Assembly: GCF_900103865.1 (NCBI RefSeq) | Contig: NZ_FNII01000003.1 | Coordinates: 1 to 64,000, forward strand | DNA length: 64,000 nt | From: Vreelandella arcis | Lineage (GTDB): Bacteria; Pseudomonadota; Gammaproteobacteria; Pseudomonadales; Halomonadaceae | Reading direction: 5' to 3' | Part shown: positions 37,601 to 40,559 of the stretch, in pieces | How the letters are laid out: each line of letters opens with the position of its first letter | Numbering within the stretch: the first letter of the stretch is position 1 | Program-made: the position numbers and the translations under genes | Notes under the pieces: generated by a model | What the model saw: the letters and a program-made list of their open reading frames with translations, nothing else | Database searches by the model: none | What the model was told of the DNA's origin: nothing

Positions 37601-40559
37601 CGGCGGTGGTGGTGATGACATTCTCGATGCCAGTGCCGGCGGCAACAATCACCTTTACGGTGACGGCAGCCTGGATATCGCTATGGATATCCGCATCGAC
37701 CAGGTCGCCGAGCGCCAAACGGTTGATCAAGTGCTCAGCCTGTATAACGCCACCGAGGATGTCGATGTGCCTACCGGTGATCGTCTGGTCACCGGCGATG
37801 ATCGCCTGATCGGCGGCAGCGGGAATGACATTCTGCTTGGCGATCATGGCGAGATCGAACTGGAAGGTGGTGATGGCGTCGACGGCCTGCGGCTGATGAA
37901 CAGCCAGCGAGTCATCGCGGTGCGCTCCACCGATCCCGACTCCCTCGGCGACAACCATCTCTCGGTGGCCGATGGTCACAACATCCTGATTGGCGGCTCG
38001 GCTGCGGATACGCTCGAAGGTGGCCTGGGCAATGATGTGCTGATCGGCGATCAGGGCGATGTTCACTTCGCCAGCGCCAACGCCTTTGCTGACCTGGATC
38101 GCATTACCGTGCGTGACGAAGGCCACGATGGCAGCGACACGCTGGCTGGCGGCCAGGGCGACGACGTGCTGCTGGGCGGTGGCGGCGGTGATCTGCTACA
38201 TGGTGGAACGCTGAGCGCCAGCGCGCAGAGCGGTAACGATACGTTGGTCGGCGACTATGCGGCATTGCATTACACCGATGGCGTACTCCGTAGGCTCGAT
38301 TCGCTAACCATCGCGTCTGGCGCCGGTGATGCGCTTAATGGCGGTGATGGCCGCAACCGTTTGGTAGGCGGTGAAGGCGACGACCAGCTCAGCACTGGGC
38401 CAGGCGCTATCAGCTCGACGCTGTTGGGCGATCACGCTGAACTGCGCTGGAATGCCGATGGCGTCTTGATTCAAGCCAACAGCATCGCACCACAGAACGG
38501 CGGTAACGACAGCGCTACGGTCAATGCTGGCGACGTGATCTGGATCGGCGGTGCTGGCAATGACGACCTGACGATTGAGGATGCCGCGCAGTCCAGCACC
38601 CATGAACTGTTCGGCGATAACGTTCAGTTGAATTGGACCGACGAGGGTGTACTGACCCGCGCGGCCAGCATTGCCACCGATATTGGCGGTGACGACAGCG
38701 TCACGGTCAATGCCGGTAGCGTGACCTGGATCGGCGGTGTCGGTGATGACGACCTGACGATTGAGGATGCGGCAGAGACCAGCTCCCACGCCTTATTCGG
38801 CGACAACGTCGAGCTGGAATGGACTGAGCAAGGTGTTCTGATACTTGCGGCCAGCACCGCTAACGATATCGGCGGTGATGACAATGTCACGGTCAATGCG
38901 GGGCTGATCCGGGCGGTGCTCGGTGGCGGTGCAGACACCCTGCAAGGCGGTGATCAGGGCAGTGTGATTCTAGGCGATGTGGGTCGTCTTGAATGGCGTT
39001 CCGACGGCACGCAACAGCGCATACTCTCTGAGCAATCTGGAGCCGGCGGAGCAGATCGCATCACCGTTGGTAACGGTAATAACCGTATCATCGCTGGCGA
39101 GGGTGACGACCGGATTATCAGCGGCAATGGCCGAGATCTATTGGCTGGTGATCATGCCGAGATGGTGTTCGATGGACAAAGTCGAATCGTAAGCCTCGTA
39201 TCCCATACGTTTGCCACCGGGGGCAATGACACTATCAATAGTGGCAGTGGCGACGACTGGGTAATCGGCGGATATGGCAGTGATGCCATCACTCTGTCCG
39301 GCGGCGACAATACCGTGTTGGGCGACAACGGCCGAATCAAGGCTGCCGCTGGGGTTCGTTCTCTGGTCGAAAGCCGCGATACCTCGTCATCCACCGGTGC
39401 TGGTGATGTCATCGTCACCGGTTCAGGCAATGATCAGGTGATTGCCGGCATGGGCGGAGATATAACCCGTAACGCTGGCGGTGAGTCCATCGCCATCGGC
39501 GATGACGGGCGTATCTTAAGCAATGCGGCAGGCCGCTATGTGGTGGCCGAGACCGGTGATCCATCGCTGGGTGGTTCGGATCAGCTGTTTGGTGGGCGTG
39601 ATCGCGATATCCTATTCGGCGGCGCCGCGGGTGATCAGCTCTATGGGGGAGCCGGCGAGGACATCCTGTTGGGTGATTTCGGCCGGGTGACCCGTGAACC
39701 AGCACTACTCACGGTAGAAGCGACCAACATCGGTCAAGGCGGCAACGATGAGATCTACACCGGCCCGGACGGCGATATTGCCATCGGCGGGGCCGGCGGT
39801 GATGGCTTCTCGGCTTCGTTTGCAGAGGATTCGGTGGTCGGCGACTACGGCCGCTTCCGCATTGCGCTTTCTGGCTCGAGCGAAAGTGAGCAGGTCATCT
39901 CGCTAGTCACGCTGGCGCAGGGCCGTCTCGACCTGTTGCGCCACGCCCAGCAGAGCCTATACAGCCGATCCGATGTCAGTGCGAGCGAGCCGGGTGATAG
40001 CGGCGATGACAGCCGTGCCTGGCTGCTGCTTGAGGATGGAGAAACCGTCGACATGAGCTTCCGTGGCGGCGACGGCGGTAATGCGACGACCGGCAATGCC
40101 GCCATCGAACGCATGGAGCGCTTGATCAGCGAGTGGCAGCAACGTGAAGGAAGCTCCTTGCGGGGCAGCATCGCTTCGCAGGTGGCCGCCAATGTCTCAA
40201 GTGGAGGCGAGGCTGAAAGAATGCTTCAGCAAAATCCACCGGCGACCGGTGATGTCGAATCGCAACCGGTAGAGACCGCTCCGGCGGCCAATGGCGAAGA
40301 AGCGGTAGAGGATGAGGGAGCTAGCGATGAGTCCATTGAAGCCGCTGAGGCTCAGGTGGAACTCATCGAGCAGAGTGGGCTGGAAGTTCCCGACGAGCTT
40401 CTGGCCGCGCTGACCGCTACCACGGGTTGGGCTGTCGCCAAGGCCGGTACGTCGGGTCAGTCGTACAATGCTTCGCGACTCAATGCACTGCGCCGTGAAT
40501 GTGCGGCCCGCGACTGGCAACGTCTGAGTGAGGGAGAAGATGACAAGGAGACACAATGA
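13695..40559 (+). CDS. Giant LEPR-XLL surface protein with filamentous and RTX repeats
   Basis: The true start is the ATG at 13695 behind AGGAG (13684-13688), giving 8,954 residues. The basic N-terminus leads to LEPRMLLSAD at residues 41-50, the LEPR-XLL motif of very long exported proteins. It has no ordinary signal peptide. RTX calcium-binding blocks lie near residues 497-552 and 720-766. From about 1,150 to 4,700 run dozens of loosely repeated units of 60-70 residues (AGAGTVAGGAAISFN-like) that should form a long beta-helical filament as in filamentous adhesins. A Lys/Asp-rich insertion lies near 1,635-1,690. A Calx-beta-like segment is near 7,370-7,490 and a large RTX region spans about 7,940-8,710. 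The tail is acidic and non-RTX. It is strongly acidic overall. Predicted role: a cell-surface or released adhesin/matrix protein exported by the flanking genes. Confidence 0.92.
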   Translation: MSRPFRPLRKPLSKLIAQVSRRHKQPARAMAERSAFRFEGLEPRMLLSADPLSVAAGSAADMQVRIVEENNEKMIQVVDRNGEGDDGGAQVMGEAKLEDLKNRAANDVDGGDIQITGSDEGDSLSFDQSVFDYADNGSSFDGLLITFDAGDGNDTLETANSGGLFVDFTAGDGEDFQDRVVGDADGASWTIDGEGNGHNGTKDNKGKITFKGVESIDASAGDDQALYSQLDESLDIWRVNDRENVSIASVTLEGIDKLFGSNSATLSYEAYTDDATVDLKEGDASGFTSISGFRDLIGSAGDDILIGNHLDNEINGGAGSNLLISVGGQDTFVTGQDADDTYLIDRDSGDLTLSSENGKATLTIGDDGNSMSFNAQPSEIILGASGSSGQTLDASDYKMGGVTFQLRGQDVNAIGSDQDDLFVLASNGSGQIQGNGNSGDGDKIKVQADLDMTLDDSELSFGTASAAYTFDGIEMATLIGGDSDNTLDASDFSGDVRLEGRGGDDTLIGGSGNDLLDGGVGNDTLEGNGGDDVLFGNAGNNTLTGGGGDDTVMGIGDGFVDLDNNQLVHADQLEEQTLSWDGELDKALSFYFDGDVSQIELTANAEALEIQRAIESITGIGDGNVQVSRSFIEDDDGNHQAVDWTVSFVGKFAEEEADLALLGVAAVGIAAGNSAVVKANRNVARSVGTDTLTDTFSNAILQSDAGSATLDASDYEGSVYLEGGSGDDTLIGGQGETTFNANAGDNTLVAGGGENTITGGTGEDTLRLNLSDSIAGVTLDGESFTLEDEDSNETLSTYTAIDSVIVMADESHSGDIEVDASGYTGVDGTTALADILSSDDFEAVFSAEDDGQTIDDENGELQGALSLDIQLSNGQETTVALDGARTLGDLVDIFNAIEGVESRIEGAQGRWIVEDTTNGEGSLGVTLPTGSAVETLADALGMSLDNGTWQSNAFQTGGIDMQMLGSGTYTLTGSGGDDRFELGGAAEHDISGGDGSDTLIVTHDGDTTLGNGELAFNPDDTDSPVATYSGIEVADLTVAETADNADVDASGFKGEALRLATSSAGTLTGSDTAATNFDINVDELPADAVTVNASNNGNNRVTAMSSPVDDGTVTDLDAFETVNFNSGKVDLVYGWSDDVTVQVTKTGIDHDITLKATGTLTLDGTELSTSGNTITLDAYGVNILNNTRITSNGGDIVVMASDINIDGGSDGGSMINAGSGDIELHAQPTGFFNGTPANGFVDVGYFDLSVNIGDAELHAQDITIDARVVNPDRSLYEANTGNVVLDYGLNKALSFVEGLSFFGSISTLIADTNITIGSDALLDASQDIDIDGEIELSSSVSPDKAIGIGVSVSTIIARSNIDISGDLKAGDYADSSTSGDITINSRVDTTQAVSAAPDGKGGFAGSAAVSVLITESRAMVRDAARMQAAGNIVVDARTVDRNNTSATSASKKGKVGIAVAVNVENGTTEAQLAGNIQARGDVNVNAETRKEGISGTYFKYIPKTSNGVSASAGTSPSGPNGVVAGLEKSYKKAKGAPGEKVTDTLMDPIKEKIGGWAGKVGEKLKVDKIAKKFSSGEDGETVDIAAGIAVSVDINHADARIGSDDDSQRTTVDAGGDIQVDAVSSHRPSVNASGSAAKDDSAGKKKSKGPLDKIKSTLLSGSDTSASAEGDTKTKAEDKKDDKDKPDEDAKVAVSGALSVAYLDNHAHANVMGNVDLNADQAISANAESLNEVDLNSVFGANLYTSIKDFFADEEETVDHLSTADGDTSVDKDDTVLVDKDHSAGGQAGNVYKFKGDNTTDIALGEEDFGDDDRWEKLGTPLEQQIQKLTGTITGYLTSNFGLNSSFDSWTQATASGKKLAIAAAANVFLLNQDSEARIREGATVNLGSGVNVNDVEPQDGQDVSVTSRSVNDLFTAVGNLKLPGLGGAGEFSKKWKDALVKKPGLGSKADGGAIGAALTANVLESQSNAIIESGVDLVADSLDVTADNGSLALGIGASGGKAGKVGFNASAVANVVQNQTYATIGNDVSLHIGDGSVDGNTDNALRVAANDDSYLINLVGGIAKGGGVGIGASVGVTVLDRDTHALLGSDDGRSGSIVVDGDTLVSAHNGGVVIDLAIAGASAGGKSSESGSGGSSGDDPGKLPNNQAKYDDVLAQLNGKLGKSGGGGQSKSGVSLAGSAIVHIGNDNTSATVRGYDAISVEGDMTVAANDDTHLGVLAGGGALSKGKDSKSVAIAGAAAVVVQEGDTQAIVENVGSLNTGALAIDAERSGWSVVSAAAMAVSTSKKGTGVSGSASALVSLRSVNARMMTINEGTLGELSINARDAANNLLVAGAVSAGGQAGVGGAAAVSFIDHDIKATAESLGSDWSGGETPDMTVEGLQVAADSDSLVVSLVGSAGVAYGSKGAGLAGTIGVNIVANATEAKVKDTYLALTQDADGNRGDVSVAANDRASIWSLSGAVGAGGTAGLGGAIAANAIGQPWDNRSHITQAVLQDSRLAEANDVTVSATSTGLIRTLAIGIGASKKVAGAGSIAANLIDKNLKAETINTRLDDISGNVGVIANDTTQLISIAGAAAGAGKVALAGSVGVNFVTNNQVARISGGVIDAQGDVLVDSAADTLLVSVAFGGAAAGKVGLAGAITVNTIAGQTLAEVKDGAVIDSGDDITVQAQDNNRVVVVALGAAGAGTVAGGVSASTTQLDNAIVSRVNDAVLDAANNVSVLAGLADDKNRSKFDLAAVGVDVDLATYGTGSADEGDEDVDAGEAGLASRDTDDLDMSAGVINISFAGAGGGTAAGAGAVGLNWLRNSVRAEVSGGSQIDAGNQIKVRANDNSALLNFAFGIAGAGTVAGGAAISFNYIGGDPSNPSRSIQSESDEGTDTSQDLFMVDTPEEDQPEFTIGEVAAVVDDATLNAEGNILVDAQAKSMLLNFTAGGAAGGTVALSGSIGINFVKHQVNAQISNGASVEGQSIKVIAGLAPIAVNVAGAASGAGTVGLAGASATTDFNSTVQAQVLGDTTTLTALDGDIDVDAKLRKVTEGVYGGLSEDNIKQADDEETGKTPADALDKEALADAGIDTSDAPDLPTPTEAGDQIFTVAVSGAASGTVAIAGAMSLNWMRSTAEAVVQGATLNAEQGDVTISAADNLGMNAFTVTAAASGSVSAAGYMAYNYIGGNPGSSGPDATNVVSARVEENASILAESIGVNASSNSAISAYTVGASVSVYASIVGSTSLNFTRKDVEASVSDSVLTATVGDIRIHAQDTSSIISASAQLSVAVYGGSVGVTVAHNDIANTIEASSTNAQLIAEQGSVIIDADSSSINMNLVAGASYGTFFSGAGNSGSALINNNVNAFAEGRSQTAQDGEADIQAYDNVLIHADSSDRNIVVTGTISGGLVSAGAAVGVDLMGTNTRAWVGDHDSDGEGGGIRIYAGGHQPLAVRDGWNGDNFTTQTAAGVAVLATSRARLTSYTIAAGGGGVAVSANLTTDGVSGLTRAVIGDARLRSEGDVIVRALHVAEGDSGGGAVTGGLFVAQGSVDTSLLSHATSAVVLGSGDQADPDIHADGDVLVHAESDLYQMSTVVGIASGGVAAAGSASAIDASLTTKTRIESAYIKADNITVQAANTSNLRFIVGTGSAGGVAAGASLVVGLLNPVTKTDVLGSQLIADGDILIDADQHTISRITAATGALFGAVSVAGTVSVMVANAKAESYVGDLTDDNGDVLQTSVLQAGNNVDVTATTFTQVNPWDNPGEHFIGSLTVGMAGAGASVDVMVLRETAHATLGDNTTVNAGGDITVEADIKRDLTSNVMAFALSMGGSFSGSVSVLSLGQGLRESSRSEFGDVGELIGDTFGNASSYKFADEVEPDDDYEEGEYDTEIEKSDAGSQGSRDATNQALTDLEVAPELPDAGEAEAGQTIGDAAATVGRNVTLEADGDITIDADDILDTGIITGAGSVDIGVAAVGASISVFDNSTAVSATIGRGSEIAGDEVSVASEFTGNVDQGAYGGTFSLGASIAGQSATLFDDTQQLAYLEDGVTVSQASRLEITAHAERNYTLEVAGGAIGSIAAGISVSIVEITGGTQAYIGENAVLGNIGDMGSAGTPGELSSIIDDITVSATSNDNIDVKTVAVGVGVAAGAGIELQITLENAVTAYLAEDTSTLAGRVAIEAYQTPDINAEVIGVSGGGGAVGVSGSYITLDSDIEAWLGTPDGSAEGLSLTAEQLRVEAALRRPDGGDTVNAEATGVSGAVLGVDASFLNLTDTTRAIASIGASASVTLMALPAYQQQRLKALKEQLSEDYIYADDDLWDDVNEPENPADSLTLDDLPAPTVQLGVEARQESRLVGDLGSYAGGGVVVGMALASLDQRTTTEARIDAGAVVEVNGADAADDSVGSPVSVLALTEQVTRLHTEAIAGGLGAGAGVEVDIVSQGSVHTKVGTGASVKVFDSDATLSLAATQTLDVDGTLRAVAGGVIAGAGANADYHLAPDTQVLIGDNASLLAGEISAKATANVLKTAVAGAGDYNSDGEVYGLAAGGGAGTLMTVETDTRVEVGNGASLNAWKDIGSGDIHLRAVNSIDVRDQGSLIAGGLLTGGGMSTEIDADNVKATVLLNDNSTVTAQGDLFLAANTTANLAAVIYIDSYAGVSVSVGTSTVSISPRNLVQLDGSSVTALDTAWLMAGRNSDQISDAYRVVATVDTFSASALPIDDVNATSDLLRSNEITVGAGSEVRTRGDINLLAEDYDGAAMLARAKAVNWVNAAVGAIDALLGGGGTENTGGTSEAVANGTVTIHGELETGLDRNQRLVIGFADDVSLADIENDTLTLDELFKAVNGFDDIGFSLRPGGVETNLFDDLKEARERLETYLGVGSAKVVNAFRAEVERIEQKLIDKGWFEEVDGETVLKNPEIIEIVLDDIDATAGRIDVRADRLVGEGKLTSPKGSNVTVVNKTPGWIVVNDITIPETLGGLYFNGVEMVDNDTIADANNDNVELPEQTLDLDYQGDPASAPTPTVTIVNTYANVPSEAYGAQIREALGVGENFELVTSKFDRDATLSSIKVQGNIYAPLADALILAGKDFELNNDAESILDGDGASMVLGSLDLAADDSINISGVSRATLGEQPYKTIKAFTQGWTANAGVEIIDIEEWMPDWMTGFLEKINERIKANDRTDDMFAALKDNTRGQLTVARNINIEADLINLNGKIKSGVDEFDIDITHDDADIIRRNLARGESSAFRLVDASRRSGVDIGFNPETMQIELTDAVVGGGNVTIDGRLINTGAGQIEVMAGYGSIDVDNQTDYALSLGDLNVEKQGDGNLTLIDRERDSGDIISEVHVSRQANGTFLLDQDGDESTHTLAEMLDMDLNFLPKANTRYAFEVMQVDESRKTYTLRTSEWLDSDVLAKDPPDDYGESTQILEKQMLPEGDSDKGYIYQGDGSKNDYVFDSASTNRQNFPDKPGDGVRYVGAEGEDDAIKLSDDEYVDEGYYYTSGLKEVSSTWYGTKTYEVTLTRRNIESVRYSHDIAADNAVGISFFGDEQGRIKVDSVGDIVLDGDVMAGANGSVSLTSDGRIINGADDTPSVSGADITLDAGDGIGHVPSGDASPITVELHDPAQGTGFSGALQAVSDEGDILLNSTGSLTLDQVKASSGDVDITVSGSLQGQNGNTTHISGQAITLSATRDIGSENLRLRLDTSARDVDATELQRANDVLVIDNGEGGGDIFIEEVDGDLRVDSIKTATDVTIHVNTGDLLDVNATAERDERTYDELRNGVWSALSLTTDNRENEAIDRLENRRSGEYHGYWQERLGLSDDHLGDIEHGKQYQLREVGEYSVLVEVDQDGEIVRAVDLTPEGDQGAEHRLYTDTANYEGLERDDLKKASALDLDGVDAALADVLRPLIDSDGYVIKRSALSLSNNDEVTYRRWVDYDADVELRFDDEKRQALLNQGASNDEIDAIETTRTERFHELHSSYADETDVYLSDHNVSVSQAEKDALKADIKVWTEEQLLSLVGEGLLKETTDTQVEIEEPNIDVGGAINIVTHAGSVGSVDGYEVIAMDGGEKAFQGLNNEQRAKLSAAERNDITYIQGGLVEADVDFQVASQSDGSKHLTAIFSDESDLTDSGFAEGDTLYLNGAETLNYTENGRYLTVKSIDGNKLVMSTEADVQAETQQSIQIGKVLQDPMGASDDVELTHIVIDQRDDVNVAQRDVSSGISVDADRALYLGSEGDLVLSHIRAGDDLRIKVGGSIVADGAVIEASDAILEAATGGIGMQDNPIELRLGDDGDGLVTARAFDSIYLNTADGRDITVASLYSEAGDVVLDSAGDILDGLSHDLLKVLADSISLTAAGGIGDLAAGDALEVEARDQLDATANGDISLDSPDTDLKVGHVQADGDVRLAALSSILSTNGDATSLAPNVSASDLLLVTTVGGVGSIEQDLITDTRGRLDIDSNDSLYLTEKSDSLGLGTVSAGGGTASGNNLAFITALGAIRNALDADEDFNLLSANVHLIAKNNIGERNDVITAKIGALEGRSTAGSVFLDNTGEMHVMGSGLKAAGDIELTTHSPLIVDSDITSDSSVTLRARENTHDSQDNGDTVTFTDGVTVKAADDVAILAADGVIINGHDVTIEAGRDILMEVELASSVGDESNLDDVIANTILRGTLTAGNAFDITLSDKRHDVEVQDGTHISAEKIRLHAGDGDNVLTLGGRFDADDIGLEAGQGDDTLVVNGTLSDTHSITGELGAGNDEVDITGSLDADSIDIRLDSGNDDVDITGSLNAASINIALGSGNDSLAVTGTLDAGMTVVEGNSGDDDLVFRPAGDNKLLGEMLVKGNAGEDYIEVVELNDRDARLTIDGGADTDRVRIITRDQAGTGDNGNYRITVSDSGAVNNGVDDLTIEGRGYNGEKDGGLGDLFLIRQNFIARMAGNAEDGVEGDAVERIDYDDSLNGRVRINGHAGDDAFIVDDTSTLMTLDGGDGNDRFQVGQVFAEDPSDPDELVDGVYQNSGVREGDEIATTLTTQGFLSTGNRESMVIYGGDGEDEFTVYSNKGLLRMEGEAGNDNFVVRAFLIEDDIQVRGGGDDDHIEYNINAPVDIDGGSGYNTLTVLGTEAADNFVVTEKGVFGAGLNIGFDSIQEVNVDALEGDDTFYVLSTAFDVTTRLVGGLGSDSFRLGGDVTGRVVSADAEGRSSLISHGVVSGDEAYNNLLADGTSVTVTDGSRGAVSIDQSGGTAILEGGEIGQYLIDLALSDDMDITDGAMISLTVSAALSSSQDRTRAARDGNNPETVNIATNEDGDYRRAQTLDFVFDKDTGWTAAQAIYVQAPEDGVVEGTRDITISHMANVVMPGGQDIPDALADVETQPIANAMITVYDSDQGDLFIDYAGDNLTVIEGDDATQQVDSFEFSLTTPPEEGETVTVTLDFDDEQLDVNQNTLTFNADNWDEQQSVVVSAKNDSAVENRLDTRIEFTISSDQSDSVYADSQPGNVRVSVYDNDSAGVVVQETGDDTRVGVDGSTDTYTLRLTQAPGDDVTVDLNSDGFSDFDLNDDRIDLRTVAEGSWNVSVLDPEDAGARLVLEGDDNWRDLGVRVGMQLSLQGIDGQLKVNHLSDEGNELHLTADHKDLGTDPLTLTKVAVPSVTFTADNWDDEVSIEVAFDPHYVPAEGSENDKSFKAQGHVLDRLQGPLIIEGGVSDTDRSLEDAIMLPNEDTGELSEDPSRANAGDVAMTDTDELILAADASVADLQGKLTAERITGLGMGEGILEQSDGYNDTVKTPRGIEYHGFEVVELRLGSGNDQVEVDADPIKFNGEIKVISSENGESTLLERQDGGDWYEDGFRRGDAIRINGERHVIQGFTQDDKGLRLAMTPSESGLSDGTFSILREMPLTVIHGGGNRFVDGERGGDTITVKGGYQAQMPLVIFGDTARNGGPYKAVGNGLTDDAQRFNVYGNNTLDTSDATGGVVLVGGQGNDTLIGGTGNDQLFGGGGDDILDASAGGNNHLYGDGSLDIAMDIRIDQVAERQTVDQVLSLYNATEDVDVPTGDRLVTGDDRLIGGSGNDILLGDHGEIELEGGDGVDGLRLMNSQRVIAVRSTDPDSLGDNHLSVADGHNILIGGSAADTLEGGLGNDVLIGDQGDVHFASANAFADLDRITVRDEGHDGSDTLAGGQGDDVLLGGGGGDLLHGGTLSASAQSGNDTLVGDYAALHYTDGVLRRLDSLTIASGAGDALNGGDGRNRLVGGEGDDQLSTGPGAISSTLLGDHAELRWNADGVLIQANSIAPQNGGNDSATVNAGDVIWIGGAGNDDLTIEDAAQSSTHELFGDNVQLNWTDEGVLTRAASIATDIGGDDSVTVNAGSVTWIGGVGDDDLTIEDAAETSSHALFGDNVELEWTEQGVLILAASTANDIGGDDNVTVNAGLIRAVLGGGADTLQGGDQGSVILGDVGRLEWRSDGTQQRILSEQSGAGGADRITVGNGNNRIIAGEGDDRIISGNGRDLLAGDHAEMVFDGQSRIVSLVSHTFATGGNDTINSGSGDDWVIGGYGSDAITLSGGDNTVLGDNGRIKAAAGVRSLVESRDTSSSTGAGDVIVTGSGNDQVIAGMGGDITRNAGGESIAIGDDGRILSNAAGRYVVAETGDPSLGGSDQLFGGRDRDILFGGAAGDQLYGGAGEDILLGDFGRVTREPALLTVEATNIGQGGNDEIYTGPDGDIAIGGAGGDGFSASFAEDSVVGDYGRFRIALSGSSESEQVISLVTLAQGRLDLLRHAQQSLYSRSDVSASEPGDSGDDSRAWLLLEDGETVDMSFRGGDGGNATTGNAAIERMERLISEWQQREGSSLRGSIASQVAANVSSGGEAERMLQQNPPATGDVESQPVETAPAANGEEAVEDEGASDESIEAAEAQVELIEQSGLEVPDELLAALTATTGWAVAKAGTSGQSYNASRLNALRRECAARDWQRLSEGEDDKETQ
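15184..15355 (+). repeat. N-terminal RTX nonapeptide block
   Basis: This stretch encodes consecutive GGxGxDxLx units (GGSGNDLLDGGVGNDTLEG and neighbours), a calcium-binding beta-roll. A second short and less regular block follows at about 15855-15990. RTX units at the N-terminal end are unusual, because type I substrates normally carry them close to the C-terminal secretion signal. Confidence 0.8.
17150..27900 (+). repeat. Long array of degenerate filamentous repeats
   Basis: About 10.7 kb encodes units of roughly 60-70 residues. Each has an Ala/Gly-rich stretch such as GAGTVGLAGA, a short N-containing strand such as GINFV, and a segment ending in a turn like AxGDIxVxA. The units differ strongly at DNA level, so they are old and not freshly duplicated. 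The pattern fits a stacked beta-solenoid. Confidence 0.7.
33897..34094 (+). repeat. 66-bp tandem repeat inside the giant gene
   Basis: Three in-frame copies of a 66-bp (22-residue) unit start at 33897, 33963 and 34029. They encode variations of DVDITGSLNAASINIALGSGN. The first two copies are very similar in DNA, which suggests a fairly recent duplication. Confidence 0.75.
37540..39830 (+). repeat. C-terminal RTX region of the giant protein
   Basis: Multiple clusters of GGxGNDxLxGG units, for example GGQGNDTLIGGTGNDQLFGG, are separated by 50-70-residue spacers that often contain LxGDxxxL. Together they form a large calcium-binding region roughly 240 residues from the C-terminus. Confidence 0.85.
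38499..38900 (+). repeat. 186-bp tandem repeat inside the RTX region
   Basis: In-frame units of exactly 186 bp (62 residues) begin at 38499, 38685 and 38871. Two are complete and the third is partial. Each carries WIGGxGxDDLTIEDAA and LFGDNV. Similarity between the first two is high enough for slippage or recombination to change copy number. Confidence 0.8.

Noticed and set aside
37540-39830. Periodic repeats that could look like a CRISPR array
   Set aside because: The repeats are in frame, degenerate, of protein-coding type (RTX), and no cas gene is present.
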